DNA from: Gammaproteobacteria bacterium UBA7310
Lineage (GTDB): Bacteria > Pseudomonadota > Gammaproteobacteria > Pseudomonadales > Ketobacteraceae
NCBI GenBank assembly: GCA_002471665.1
Contig: DKQK01000012.1
Location: forward strand, 10,849-74,848
DNA: 64,000 nt
Direction: 5' to 3'
A program made the translations under genes and the position numbers. Position 1 is the stretch's first letter. Every line of letters starts with the position of its first letter. The notes under the pieces were generated by a model. That model was not told the origin of the DNA, did not search any database, and saw only the letters and a list, made by a program, of their open reading frames with translations. Below, one piece after another: positions 1 through 7,731 of the stretch.

Positions 1-714
1 GCCGGATTCGGCTCTTTAAATCAAGAGATTAATCAGGTCAACGGGACCCTGGATTTCACTTTCGACATTAAGTCATTCGATGCAACCTTTGAAAAGGGTG
101 GCTCCAAGTTCAGGATTGGTTATCAAAATTTCAAAATGGACGTCAAGAATGATGCATTGGAATTATATGATGTGGCCATGGACATGTTGGAGGCCAACGG
201 CGTAGCCAATGCAGCGTTGATTCATGACCGAATGCAGCGTCTGGATGTGCCGACCGATTTCATCAGTATCGGTTATATGTATGACGAGGGTGGGCTCTTC
301 GTTCAAACCGAATATGCCCGCAGAGAGTTTGACTCCGATTTTGCACAGAGCCTGGATGGGGTTTATTTTCTGGGAGGCTATCATTTCGGCAACGTATCCC
401 CTTATTTCTCGGTTAGTAAGCTGATTCATCGCAATCAGGCCAAGTTCCCTGATCTTGATACCTCCTCAATAGATCCTGGTTTGGGTGGTTTAGTGAGTGC
501 GGTCAATGCCGGTTCTGAATTTCTTATTGAGCGTGATGCGGTTGGTGCGGGTGTGCGCTGGGATATTTCCGGTGGCTATGCGCTGAAAGCCCAATGGGAT
601 TATGTGATGAAACCAAAGAACACTGCAGCAGAGTTTGTAAATTACACGCCGGAATTTTTTGCTCAAACCCGCGATATCAACATTATTTCAGTTGCACTGG
701 ATTTCATTTTTTAG
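1..714 (+). CDS. Outer-membrane beta-barrel (porin-like) protein, 3' part
   Basis: The reading frame is open from the first base of the window, so the gene begins upstream and only about the last 237 residues are seen. The protein alternates short hydrophobic/aromatic strands with polar turns and ends in Phe-Ile-Phe. A C-terminal aromatic residue is the usual signal for BAM-dependent insertion into the outer membrane. No plug domain or catalytic motif is visible. The next gene starts just downstream after a shared Shine-Dalgarno (SD) sequence that overlaps this stop codon, so the two are co-transcribed. Porin next to a small PstS-like protein is a recurring pair in marine gammaproteobacteria, but the substrate cannot be told from this fragment. 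Confidence 0.7.
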   Translation, partial: AGFGSLNQEINQVNGTLDFTFDIKSFDATFEKGGSKFRIGYQNFKMDVKNDALELYDVAMDMLEANGVANAALIHDRMQRLDVPTDFISIGYMYDEGGLFVQTEYARREFDSDFAQSLDGVYFLGGYHFGNVSPYFSVSKLIHRNQAKFPDLDTSSIDPGLGGLVSAVNAGSEFLIERDAVGAGVRWDISGGYALKAQWDYVMKPKNTAAEFVNYTPEFFAQTRDINIISVALDFIF

Positions 715-726
715 GAGGACATGACT

Positions 727-1152
727 ATGACACGCATACTTTCTTTTGTTAGTCCTCTTTTGCTGATGGTGATGCTCAATATAGCCCACGCTGATGTAGT
801 GGTGGTGGTCAGCAAAGACAATCCCGTTTCGGAGCTGACGCAACAACAGGTGGAACGTATTTTTCTGGGTAAACTCATGCAGTTCCCCGATGGGCGCAGC
901 GCCATTCCCCTGGATATGCCTCACAATGCACCGGTGCGTGATGATTTCTACGAGCGGACTACGGGCAAAACGGATGGCCAGGTACGTTCCTATTGGTCAA
1001 GATTGATTTTCACGGGTGGTGGTGTGCCCCCGAAGATGGCGATGTCCTCGGAGGATATGTTAAGACTGGTTGCGGATAACCCCAACACCGTTGGCTATGT
1101 TGCAGCCGGTGAGATTAATGATGCGGTAAAAGTGGTGTGGACACCTGAGTAA
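727..1152 (+). CDS. Small PstS-like periplasmic phosphate-binding-family protein
   Basis: A 141-residue protein with a signal peptide (hydrophobic residues about 5-20, cleavage near Ala-His-Ala) followed by a single PBP-like lobe. The order 'sxxQxxxIFLGKxxxFPDG...R..F...' followed by a 'GYV' strand is typical of short PstS-like proteins. These are half the length of true PstS and are usually found alone, without pstCAB, as here. The SD AGGAGG at 713-718 lies 8 bases before the ATG at 727 but only 2 bases before the ATG at 721, so 727 is preferred. The role is probably periplasmic anion binding or sensing linked to the upstream porin. Phosphate specificity is inferred from the family, not shown. 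Confidence 0.7.
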   Translation: MTRILSFVSPLLLMVMLNIAHADVVVVVSKDNPVSELTQQQVERIFLGKLMQFPDGRSAIPLDMPHNAPVRDDFYERTTGKTDGQVRSYWSRLIFTGGGVPPKMAMSSEDMLRLVADNPNTVGYVAAGEINDAVKVVWTPE

Positions 1153-1167
1153 TAGCAGGTTCATGGC

Positions 1168-1193
1168 GCGGGCCTGGTTGGGTGCAGGCCCGC
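1168..1193. terminator. Hairpin terminator between convergent genes
   Basis: Perfect 9-bp arms GCGGGCCTG / CAGGCCCGC around an 8-base loop, followed on the + strand by ATGCTTTATTTC. It sits between the PstS-like gene and the convergent SDR, so it could end both transcripts. The T tract is weak. Confidence 0.6.
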
Positions 1194-1198
1194 ATGCT

Positions 1199-2023
1199 TT
1201 ATTTCGCAATGCTTTTTCCAAACCCCCACTGGAACGGCCGGTGAATGGCGCTCGGAAACAGGCGTTTCAGCCAATCCCCCAGATAGGAATCAAACCCCAC
1301 CCGTACCTGCATTTTGTTTTTCTGCACCGCGTGCACCACTTTTTTTGCCAGCTTTTCCGGTGGCATTCCATAGCGTTCCATGAGGCCCGCCAGTTTGTTG
1401 GTGGTGGCCATGTTGCTACCGGATTTGCCGGCAGCGCTGCGTAAGATGTTGGTGCGAATGGTGCCGGGGTGAATGCTGGTAACGCCGATTTGGTAGTGGG
1501 CCAGTTCCACCCGCAGGGTTTCGCTCAGGGATTTCACCGCCGCTTTGGTAAGGCAGTAGGTGCTTTGGTTGGGCATGCCCAGGTAGCCCGCCAGGCTGGA
1601 GGTGTTGATGATGTGGGCCTCATCCTGTTTTTTCAGGTAGGGCAGAAAATAATAGCAGCCATAGAGTACACCCCACAGGTTGATGCCCATGACAAAATCG
1701 ATGTCCGCTTCGGTGTTCTGTTCAAAGGTTTTGTTGATGGTGACCCCGGCGTTGTTGAACAACAGATGAATGGCACCGTGCTGTTGTTCGATGGTTGCCG
1801 GTAAGGCTTTCATGGCCTCCCGATCCGCCACATCGCACAGGTGGGTGCTGATGCGTTTGTCGGTGATACGGGCAAGGGTGTCGGCGGTTTCCTGCAGGGC
1901 TGCTGCGTTGACATCCACCAGCGCCAGCTGACAGCCCTGTTCGGCAAAGGCGCACGCCAATGCACGGCCGATGCCGCTGCCGGCACCGGTGATGACGGCC
2001 ACTTTGTTGTGGAATGATTTCAT
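1199..2023 (-). CDS. Short-chain dehydrogenase/reductase (SDR)
   Basis: A classical NAD(P)-dependent SDR of 274 residues. The N-terminal TGxxxGIG nucleotide motif (TGAGSGIG, about residues 11-18), NNAG (about 88-91), catalytic Ser in NTSS, and YxxxK (YCLTK, about 155-159) are all present. The family oxidises or reduces secondary alcohols and ketones. The start at 2023 (Met-Lys-Ser-Phe) is chosen because the Rossmann motif follows at the usual distance; an upstream ATG at 2092 would add 23 residues. The promoter carries the island's TGCAAT-N3-ATTGCA operator at 2088-2102. I therefore infer a steroid-hydroxyl dehydrogenase role in the 3-16 kb pathway; the exact substrate is unknown. Confidence 0.85.
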   Translation of the reverse strand: MKSFHNKVAVITGAGSGIGRALACAFAEQGCQLALVDVNAAALQETADTLARITDKRISTHLCDVADREAMKALPATIEQQHGAIHLLFNNAGVTINKTFEQNTEADIDFVMGINLWGVLYGCYYFLPYLKKQDEAHIINTSSLAGYLGMPNQSTYCLTKAAVKSLSETLRVELAHYQIGVTSIHPGTIRTNILRSAAGKSGSNMATTNKLAGLMERYGMPPEKLAKKVVHAVQKNKMQVRVGFDSYLGDWLKRLFPSAIHRPFQWGFGKSIAK

Positions 2024-2077
2024 AGCCTGTGTTGCCCGCGAGTCGTGTTGTTGTTTGCTGAAGACTATAAGCGAGGC

Positions 2078-2112
2078 CAGCCATTTATGCAATGCTATTG
2101 CATAAATGGCTG
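2078..2112. promoter_or_regulatory. Perfect 16-bp palindrome with GCT loop containing operator site 1
   Basis: Arms CAGCCATTTATGCAAT (2078-2093) and ATTGCATAAATGGCTG (2097-2112) are perfect reverse complements around the three bases GCT. The inner part, TGCAAT-GCT-ATTGCA (2088-2102), matches the motif repeated at 7684, 9511 and 13542. It lies upstream of the SDR start at 2023 and overlaps the last codons and stop of the Fnr-type gene. With no T tract after it on either strand, it reads better as an operator than as a terminator. Confidence 0.6.
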
Positions 2113-2919
2113 TGGGGTGTGTTCAAAGTGTTCCTGCAGGGCGGCGATATTCAGTGACACGATGCGGCGGCCATGAATCCGGCACAGCGCCAGGCGCTGA
2201 AAACGGGACAGGATCCGGCTCACGGTTTCCATGGCCAGGCCCAGATGGTTGGCCATATCGCGCCGTGACATGGGCAGCGAAAAATCCAGGATGGGCAGTT
2301 GCAGGCGGCGGCGATGCAAGGCGTACCGCAGCAGCAGATAGGCCACCCGCTGTTCTGCTGATTTGTGGTTGAGAATGGCCATGGTGTGCTGATTGCGTTC
2401 GATTTCCCTGGCCATCATGCGGAAAACGTGATGCTGCAGGCTGGGCACACTGCTGCTGAGTTTCTCCAATTGCGCAAATTCTATGGCGCAGACGCGGGCG
2501 TTGCCCAGTGCCAGGCAGGAGGTGGTGTAGTGGTGGGTGTTGATGCCGTCCAAACCGAACACATCCCCGGGAAAGAAAAAGCCGGTGATCTGTTCACAGC
2601 CGCCGGCGTCCAGTAATACGGTTTTGACCGCACCCGATTGCACGATGAAGACGGAATTGAAAACGTCGTCCTGGCGGAACAGGTACTCCCGCCGCAGCAC
2701 GTGGATCTCCTGGTGGCGGATCAGGTTGCTCAATACGGAATCCCGCAACGACGCCGGTTGGCCGGAGAACAGGGCGGGTAAACAGTGCTCATTAAGGCCA
2801 CAGGACCGGCACGGGTGTGATGGTGTGATGTGGGGTTGTCCTGGGGGGGAGTGCTGGCTGAGTGTTTGGCAATCAATGGTTTCGACGCTGGCGCTGCCGA
2901 TTTTGGTTGCTCCGTTCAT
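2095..2919 (-). CDS. anr: Fnr/Anr-type oxygen-sensing transcription regulator
   Basis: A Crp/Fnr-family regulator of 274 residues. An N-terminal C-x2-C-x5-C cluster (about Cys37, 40, 46) and a later Cys in the segment aligned with Fnr Cys122 (ARVCAIEF) give the four ligands of an oxygen-labile [4Fe-4S] cluster. A cyclic-nucleotide-binding-like barrel follows, then a winged helix-turn-helix with SRRDMANHLGLAMETVSR, close to Fnr and carrying the E-x2-S-R recognition residues. It should bind TTGAT-N4-ATCAA-type sites and switch genes to low-oxygen metabolism. The start at 2919 has a GGAGG SD. Its stop codon lies inside the palindrome at 2078-2112. Calling it Anr rather than Fnr rests on lineage only. 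Confidence 0.9.
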   Translation of the reverse strand: MNGATKIGSASVETIDCQTLSQHSPPGQPHITPSHPCRSCGLNEHCLPALFSGQPASLRDSVLSNLIRHQEIHVLRREYLFRQDDVFNSVFIVQSGAVKTVLLDAGGCEQITGFFFPGDVFGLDGINTHHYTTSCLALGNARVCAIEFAQLEKLSSSVPSLQHHVFRMMAREIERNQHTMAILNHKSAEQRVAYLLLRYALHRRRLQLPILDFSLPMSRRDMANHLGLAMETVSRILSRFQRLALCRIHGRRIVSLNIAALQEHFEHTPQPFMQ

Positions 2920-2994
2920 GAAGCGGCCTCCGAGTCCATTCGATTTTTTGTTTTACGATTCCCTCAGTGTAGACCCGCCTCTGTGTTTTTAAAG

Positions 2995-3018
2995 CGCCCG
3001 GGCCAATCTTGCCCGGCG
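2995..3018 (-). terminator. Possible terminator after the TetR gene at 3021
   Basis: A GC-rich stem (CGCC-C-GGGC against GCCCGGCG, one bulged base, 7-base loop) directly downstream of the TetR stop on the minus strand, followed by GCTTTAAAAA. The poor U tract makes the call tentative. Confidence 0.35.
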
Positions 3019-3020
3019 GT

Positions 3021-3659
3021 CTAAGTCTGCGATTGGGCTATGGCCTGTTCCAGCAGGGGGATCAGCTCACGCTGGATCTCGTGCAGTGGTTGTACCGAGC
3101 GTTGGGCCCGGCACAGGGCGATGCTGCCTTCCACCGCGGCCACCACCAGGGTGCAGAGGGATTCTGCCCGGCGCGGGGTAACCCCCTCCCGTTGCAGTGC
3201 GTGTTTGAGCAAGTGGTGCCAGTCATTGAACACCTGATTGGTTTTCTCCCGCAGGCTGCCCAAGCCCGGAATAGGCTGATCCTCGCCATCGTAGGGTTCC
3301 ACCGCCGCCACCAGAATCGGGCAACCGGCATCAAACTGGCTGTCCTCCAGCATTTTGCCCCACTGTGTCATAAAGCTGGCCAGCCCCCGCACGCTGCCCT
3401 GGGATTCCAATACCTGCCCCAGGGGCACCGAAACCTGCTCACCCGCAAATTGCACAGCCTCCACCAATAGCTGGTGTTTGCCACCGGGAAAATGGTGGGG
3501 AATGGCACCACGGGAGGCTTCCACATGGCCCACCACATCCCGCAGGCTGGTGGCGTTCAGCCCTTTGCGGCGGATCAGGTCGGCGGTTCCGGCCACCAGT
3601 CGCTTGCGGGTATTGGCGCGCTTTTTTGGTGGAATAGGATTGACTATGTCATCTGTCAT
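3021..3659 (-). CDS. TetR-family regulator (LmrA/YxaF-like)
   Basis: A 212-residue repressor. The N-terminal helix-turn-helix has the TetR pattern (Leu-Ile-Arg-Arg-Lys-Gly ... Leu-Arg-Asp-Val ... Ser-Arg-Gly-Ala-Ile-Pro-His-His-Phe), where the final HHFPGGK is typical of the LmrA/YxaF/AcrR subgroup. The C-terminal helical domain contains 'GCPILVAA', also typical of that subgroup. The start at 3659 is preferred because a perfect palindrome at 3678-3693 then lies upstream; the start at 3692 would put the operator inside the coding region. It is divergent from the molybdopterin oxidoreductase at 3808 and probably controls both. The ligand is unknown. Confidence 0.85.
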   Translation of the reverse strand: MTDDIVNPIPPKKRANTRKRLVAGTADLIRRKGLNATSLRDVVGHVEASRGAIPHHFPGGKHQLLVEAVQFAGEQVSVPLGQVLESQGSVRGLASFMTQWGKMLEDSQFDAGCPILVAAVEPYDGEDQPIPGLGSLREKTNQVFNDWHHLLKHALQREGVTPRRAESLCTLVVAAVEGSIALCRAQRSVQPLHEIQRELIPLLEQAIAQSQT

Positions 3660-3677
3660 AGTTAGTCTCTGATAAAT

Positions 3678-3693
3678 TATGCCATTTGGCATA
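3678..3693. promoter_or_regulatory. Likely TetR operator, palindrome TATGCCA-TT-TGGCATA
   Basis: Perfect 7-bp arms with a 2-base centre, in the divergent promoter between the TetR gene (start 3659) and the molybdopterin oxidoreductase (start 3808). Its position and symmetry suit autoregulation plus control of the oxidoreductase. It differs from the TGCA-type sites elsewhere in the island. Confidence 0.6.
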
Positions 3694-3807
3694 GTTTAAT
3701 GGGTGCAAGGGGCATTGGCCAATAATCAGGCACGATGCCTGTGCATTGCCAATGCGCTGTGGGCCCATTCTACTGACTGATTTGCAAACTGCCATCGGAG
3801 AACGCCC

Positions 3808-6081
3808 ATGACTGCTGACGTGACTGCCTGCATCCTGTGTTCCCGCAATTGCGGGCTCAGCGTGGAAACCGACGGCCGCCGTTTGGCCCGTATCAAAGGG
3901 GATCCGAATCATCCCCTGTCGAAAGGCTATGTTTGCCAGAAGGCGGCGCGCCTGGAGCATTATCAGAATAATGCGGATCGTCTGAGCCAGCCCTTGCAGC
4001 GGCAGGCCGATGGCCGTTTTGTGCCGGTGTCCTGGGATGAGGCGCTGACCGATATCGCCCAACGCCTGCAGGCCATTCGCAGCCGCCACGGGGGCCAGGC
4101 CTTTGCCACCGCCGGTGGTGGTGGCCAGGGCAATCATATGGGGGGCGCCTATCTGGCACAGATTCGTGCCGCCATGGGCAGTCACCAAAATTACAATTCC
4201 CTGGGCCAGGAAAAAACCGGTGATTTCTGGGTGAACGGGCGTCTGTTCGGGCGCCAGGATTGTCATACCACAGAAGATGTCGAGGAAAGTGATTATGTGA
4301 TTTTTCTGGGCTGCAATCCGTACCAGTCCCACGGTATTCCCAATGCGCGGGATACCTTGAAGGCCATTAAAAAAGACCCTGCCCGCACCATGGTGGTGAT
4401 TGATCCCCGGGTCACGGAAACCGCCAAACAGGCGGACATTCATTTGCAATTGAAGCCCAGCACCGATGCCTATCTGCTCAGTGCCATGCTGGCCATCATT
4501 GTGCGGGAGGGGCTGCACGATCAAGCCTTTATCGAGCAGCACTGTACCGGTTTTGAGGCAGTGGAGGCCATGCTGCTGTCGGTGCCGATTGATAACTACA
4601 TTGCCCGCACCGGAGTGCCCGAGGCGGATGTCTATAGAGTGGCCCGGGGTTATGCCCGGGCCCGGGCCGGATGTATGCGGGTGGATTTGGGGATTCAGCA
4701 TTCGTTGCACACCACCCTGAACGGTTATCTGGAAAAGTTGTTTTACCTGCTGTGCGGGCACTTCGGTAAACCCGGCGGCAATAATCTCCACAGCAGCCTG
4801 ATCCCGATACTGTCCCACACCGATGAACGCAATCCGCGTATCAAGAGCAGCGCCTATCATCAGATGTTTCCGGTGTCCGGCATTTTGCCGCCCAACATTC
4901 TGCCGGATGAGATTCTGCAGGCCGGTGAGGACCGCATTCGGGCGATGATTGTGGACAGTTGCAATCCGCTGTTGACCTGGGCGGATACCGCCCGCTATGA
5001 AGCGGCCTTTGGCGCCCTGGAACTGTTGGTGGTGGTGGATGTGGCGATGACCGAAACCGCGCGCCTGGCGCACTATGTGTTGCCGGCCGCATCGCAGTTT
5101 GAAAAATGGGAATTCACCGGTTTCAACCTGGAGTTTCCTGCCAACGCCTTTCACCTGCGGCACCCGCTGTTCAAGCCCTTTGCCAGTACCCTGCCGGAGC
5201 CGGAGATTTATACCCGGCTGCTGGAATACATGGGGGAGCTGCCCACCTCCCTGCCGTGGCTGTCACGGGTGGCGCGCCATGAACCCCGGGCCGGGTTGCA
5301 CCTGGGGTACATGGCTGCGCTGGCGGCTACCCTGGCCCGTCAGCGTCATTGGGTGCCCTATGCCGCCTCGTTGCTGTATCGCACACTGGGGCCGCAGTTG
5401 CCACAGGGTGCCGCGGCGGCGGCGTTGTTGCTGCCCCTGTGCCTGGCTTACGCCAATCAGTTTCCCCAGGCGGTACGTCGGGCCGGTCACCGGGGCAACC
5501 GGCTGACGCTGGGAGCGCGTCTGTTTAAAACCATATTGGCGCAGCGCTCCGGTGTGGTGTTCAGTGTGCACCGGTTTGATGAGGTGTGGTCGCTGGTGAA
5601 AACCAAAGACCGGAAAATTCATCTGCAGATTCCCGAGATGCTGGCGGAATGGGAGCGGCTTGGCCAATATGCAGACCCGGCCCTGGACTATCCCTTTATT
5701 CTGATGGCGGGGGAGCGGCGCAGCTACAACGCCAATCAGATTTTCCGCGACCCCGGATGGCGCAAGGTGGATCATGATGGTGCCTTGCGTCTGCATCCGG
5801 CGGATGCCCGCACCCTGGGTTTAAAAGCGGGGGATCGGGCGCGCTGTGAATCCGCCCATGGCCAGGTCGAGGTGGTGGTGAGCCTGGATGACAGCGTGCA
5901 GCCGGGGGTGGTGACGCTGCCCCACGGTTATGGTGCGCGCTTCAATAATGGTGACCCGCAGGGCCCGCAGTTGAATCGGCTGGTGTCGGGAACCCATTGT
6001 GATCCGTTTTCACGGACGCCCTACCACAAATTCATCCCGGTTCATGTCTATCCGCTGGATGCCGCTGACGCCGTGGGGTGA
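3808..6081 (+). CDS. Molybdopterin-dependent oxidoreductase (FdhF/BisC-like)
   Basis: A 757-residue catalytic-subunit-type enzyme. An N-terminal [4Fe-4S] motif C-x2-C-x3-C ... C (Cys8, 11, 15 and about 43) is followed by the molybdopterin domains, 'LGCNP' and 'IDPR' signatures, and a C-terminal dinucleotide-binding domain (about 640-750, with NANQIFRDPGW and LPHGYG). No twin-arginine leader is seen, so it should be cytoplasmic. In the stretch where NapA or FdhF carries Cys or Sec (around residues 130-140, SLGQEKTG) I see no Cys, Sec or Ser, so the metal ligand may be unusual; the alignment is by eye. No electron-transfer subunit is next to it. In this context it may oxidise or hydrate a steroid intermediate, but the substrate is unknown. 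Confidence 0.8.
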   Translation: MTADVTACILCSRNCGLSVETDGRRLARIKGDPNHPLSKGYVCQKAARLEHYQNNADRLSQPLQRQADGRFVPVSWDEALTDIAQRLQAIRSRHGGQAFATAGGGGQGNHMGGAYLAQIRAAMGSHQNYNSLGQEKTGDFWVNGRLFGRQDCHTTEDVEESDYVIFLGCNPYQSHGIPNARDTLKAIKKDPARTMVVIDPRVTETAKQADIHLQLKPSTDAYLLSAMLAIIVREGLHDQAFIEQHCTGFEAVEAMLLSVPIDNYIARTGVPEADVYRVARGYARARAGCMRVDLGIQHSLHTTLNGYLEKLFYLLCGHFGKPGGNNLHSSLIPILSHTDERNPRIKSSAYHQMFPVSGILPPNILPDEILQAGEDRIRAMIVDSCNPLLTWADTARYEAAFGALELLVVVDVAMTETARLAHYVLPAASQFEKWEFTGFNLEFPANAFHLRHPLFKPFASTLPEPEIYTRLLEYMGELPTSLPWLSRVARHEPRAGLHLGYMAALAATLARQRHWVPYAASLLYRTLGPQLPQGAAAAALLLPLCLAYANQFPQAVRRAGHRGNRLTLGARLFKTILAQRSGVVFSVHRFDEVWSLVKTKDRKIHLQIPEMLAEWERLGQYADPALDYPFILMAGERRSYNANQIFRDPGWRKVDHDGALRLHPADARTLGLKAGDRARCESAHGQVEVVVSLDDSVQPGVVTLPHGYGARFNNGDPQGPQLNRLVSGTHCDPFSRTPYHKFIPVHVYPLDAADAVG

Positions 6082-6110
6082 GGAGGGCCGGGGGAGTGCT
6101 GGCGGTGCCG

Positions 6111-6845
6111 CTACTGTTTCCTGCTCTTTTTCAGCTGTTTTTTGTTGTCGCTGATCTGGTGGGTCAGGGTGTTCAGGATCAAATCCATTTCGTTGGTGAA
6201 GGCACGGCGGCTGTCGTGCATGTCTTCCATCATGGCCTGGCCGCACATCAGTAACCAGGGGTAGGCTTCCACCGTGGACTGGGCGTTGCTGATGTCTTCC
6301 ATATCCGGCACGGTGCCTTTTTTAATGGCTTGCCAGATGCTGGGGAACACGGTTTCGATGCCTTGCTCCCGCACCGGAATCAGAATGTTGCTGCCGGTGG
6401 CCAGTTCGGAAAGGGCCGCGTGGGCGGTGAGCGCCTGTTTGGGGGTGAGCCCGGCGTTGATCAGTACACCCAGGGTTTCGTTCTGCCAACGCAATACGGC
6501 GGGGCCGAAACTGGTGGCGTGGGTCATGTACTGAATCATGTTGGGGGCGCTGGCGTAAGCATCCCACATGCGCAGAAATGAGGTGCGCAGCCATTGCTGC
6601 CAATCCTTGGGATCGATGTCATCGGGCACCAGGCGGCTTTCCAGCATCACCTTGTCGATCACCGCGGCGGTCAGTTCATTTTTATCTTCAAAGTATTTGT
6701 AGATGGCCATGGGGGTCACTTTCAGAACCGTGGCGATCTTGCGCATGCTCAGGGCGTTCAGGGGATCCTTCATGGCCAGTTTGAAGGCAGCGTTGACGAT
6801 CTTGTCCCGTGACAGGGCACTTTTACGAAGTTTATTGGCAGCCAT
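6111..6845 (-). CDS. TetR-family transcription regulator
   Basis: A 244-residue protein with an N-terminal TetR helix-turn-helix (about residues 12-58): 'RDKIVNAAFKLA', 'LSMRKIATVLKVTPMAIYKYFEDKNEL'. The long helical C-terminal domain is of unknown ligand type and ends in a basic Lys/Arg tail. It lies convergent with the molybdopterin gene and just downstream of another TetR gene in the same direction (34-base gap), so the two TetR genes may share a transcript. The effector could be a steroid or an acyl-CoA thioester given the neighbours, but nothing in the sequence proves this. Confidence 0.85.
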   Translation of the reverse strand: MAANKLRKSALSRDKIVNAAFKLAMKDPLNALSMRKIATVLKVTPMAIYKYFEDKNELTAAVIDKVMLESRLVPDDIDPKDWQQWLRTSFLRMWDAYASAPNMIQYMTHATSFGPAVLRWQNETLGVLINAGLTPKQALTAHAALSELATGSNILIPVREQGIETVFPSIWQAIKKGTVPDMEDISNAQSTVEAYPWLLMCGQAMMEDMHDSRRAFTNEMDLILNTLTHQISDNKKQLKKSRKQ

Positions 6846-6878
6846 TAGTGGGCGCGTCTCTACAGCAATGGGTTTTAA

Positions 6879-7595
6879 TTACAGCTTTTTATCCGGGTCG
6901 CTGGGGGCACCTTTTTGGCAGGCGATACCGGCAATGGCATAGTGAATAATGGATTTAAAGTTCACATCCCGATCCAGATCCCGCTGGCTCAGGTTGACGG
7001 TGCTGAGGGTGGGCAGGCGATCGGGGTGGGCATCCAGATTCTGGAACAGCCGGCTGTAGTACGGCGCATAACCACTGCGTGCTTCTTCGATGGTCTGCAG
7101 CTCTTGTTGCACATAGCCGGTAATGGTGGTGATGAGAAAACTGTGGGCCAGCAGGGCGGCCCGGGGTTCAAAACCGAACTTCACCAGAATGCTGGCTTCC
7201 TGCTCCAGGTTGAGAAAATCCGGATCCAGTGCGGCCTGCACAAAATCCAGCAGATCCGGGTGCTGCAGCAGCGCCTGGCGGTAGTAATCCGCCAGAACTT
7301 TCAACCAGCTCTGCCAGGTGTGCCCCTTCGCGGGTGGCAGGGCCGGCAGGTCGCTGCGCGACAGCGATGCCCGAATCCGGCGCAGGCCGTCAATGCCGCC
7401 CACATGCCGATACAGGGTGGTGACGTTGACCCCCAGATAGTCCGCCACATCCTTCATGGAGATGTCTTCCATCTGGGCTCCCACCTCCCTGACCGCGTTT
7501 TCAATTTTTTCCATATCAATGGAGGGGGTGCGGCCACGGCGGGATTTACCCCGGCTGCCGGCTTGCATAAAGGTGTTGGTCTTGGTGACGCTCAT
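6879..7595 (-). CDS. TetR-family regulator, candidate master regulator of the steroid island
   Basis: A 238-residue protein with a basic, disordered N-terminus (Gly-Lys-Ser-Arg-Arg-Gly-Arg, about residues 16-22). A helix-turn-helix (Met-Lys-Asp-Val-Ala-Asp-Tyr-Leu-Gly-Val-Asn-Val-Thr-Thr-Leu-Tyr-Arg-His) and a TetR-type helical C-terminal domain follow. The start at 7595 has the SD AGGA 7 bases upstream; the ORF could extend to 7637 without an SD. Its own promoter holds a copy (7684-7698) of the inverted repeat found before the other steroid transcription units. The simplest reading is that it binds all four sites and represses the island until a steroid or steroid-CoA appears. This assignment is inference. 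Confidence 0.82.
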   Translation of the reverse strand: MSVTKTNTFMQAGSRGKSRRGRTPSIDMEKIENAVREVGAQMEDISMKDVADYLGVNVTTLYRHVGGIDGLRRIRASLSRSDLPALPPAKGHTWQSWLKVLADYYRQALLQHPDLLDFVQAALDPDFLNLEQEASILVKFGFEPRAALLAHSFLITTITGYVQQELQTIEEARSGYAPYYSRLFQNLDAHPDRLPTLSTVNLSQRDLDRDVNFKSIIHYAIAGIACQKGAPSDPDKKL

Positions 7596-7683
7596 GTAGG
7601 TTCCTGTATGTGGAATCAAACCTGTGTTTAGGATCAAACCGGGTGGCGGCTAACCACAGCGGCCTCGCTATTGTAGCGAAATT

Positions 7684-7698
7684 TGCAAAATGTCTGCA
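7684..7698. promoter_or_regulatory. Operator site 2, TGCAAA-ATG-TCTGCA
   Basis: An imperfect inverted repeat of the TGCAWW-N3-WYTGCA type, flanked by TT on the left and AAAA on the right like the other sites. It lies between the TetR gene start (7595) and the end of the ligase gene (7732), hence in the TetR promoter. Confidence 0.5.
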
Positions 7699-7731
7699 AA
7701 AAAGCCGCCATTTTTTATATCGAAACAGGCA

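Noticed and set aside
2078..2112. Palindrome as a Rho-independent terminator of the Fnr-type gene
   Set aside because: No T tract on either strand, and it contains a motif repeated in three other promoters.
3649..5163. Long open frame on the minus strand (504 codons) inside the molybdopterin gene
   Set aside because: His/Gln/Gly-rich translation without motifs, opposite a clear enzyme gene; typical antisense frame in GC-rich DNA.
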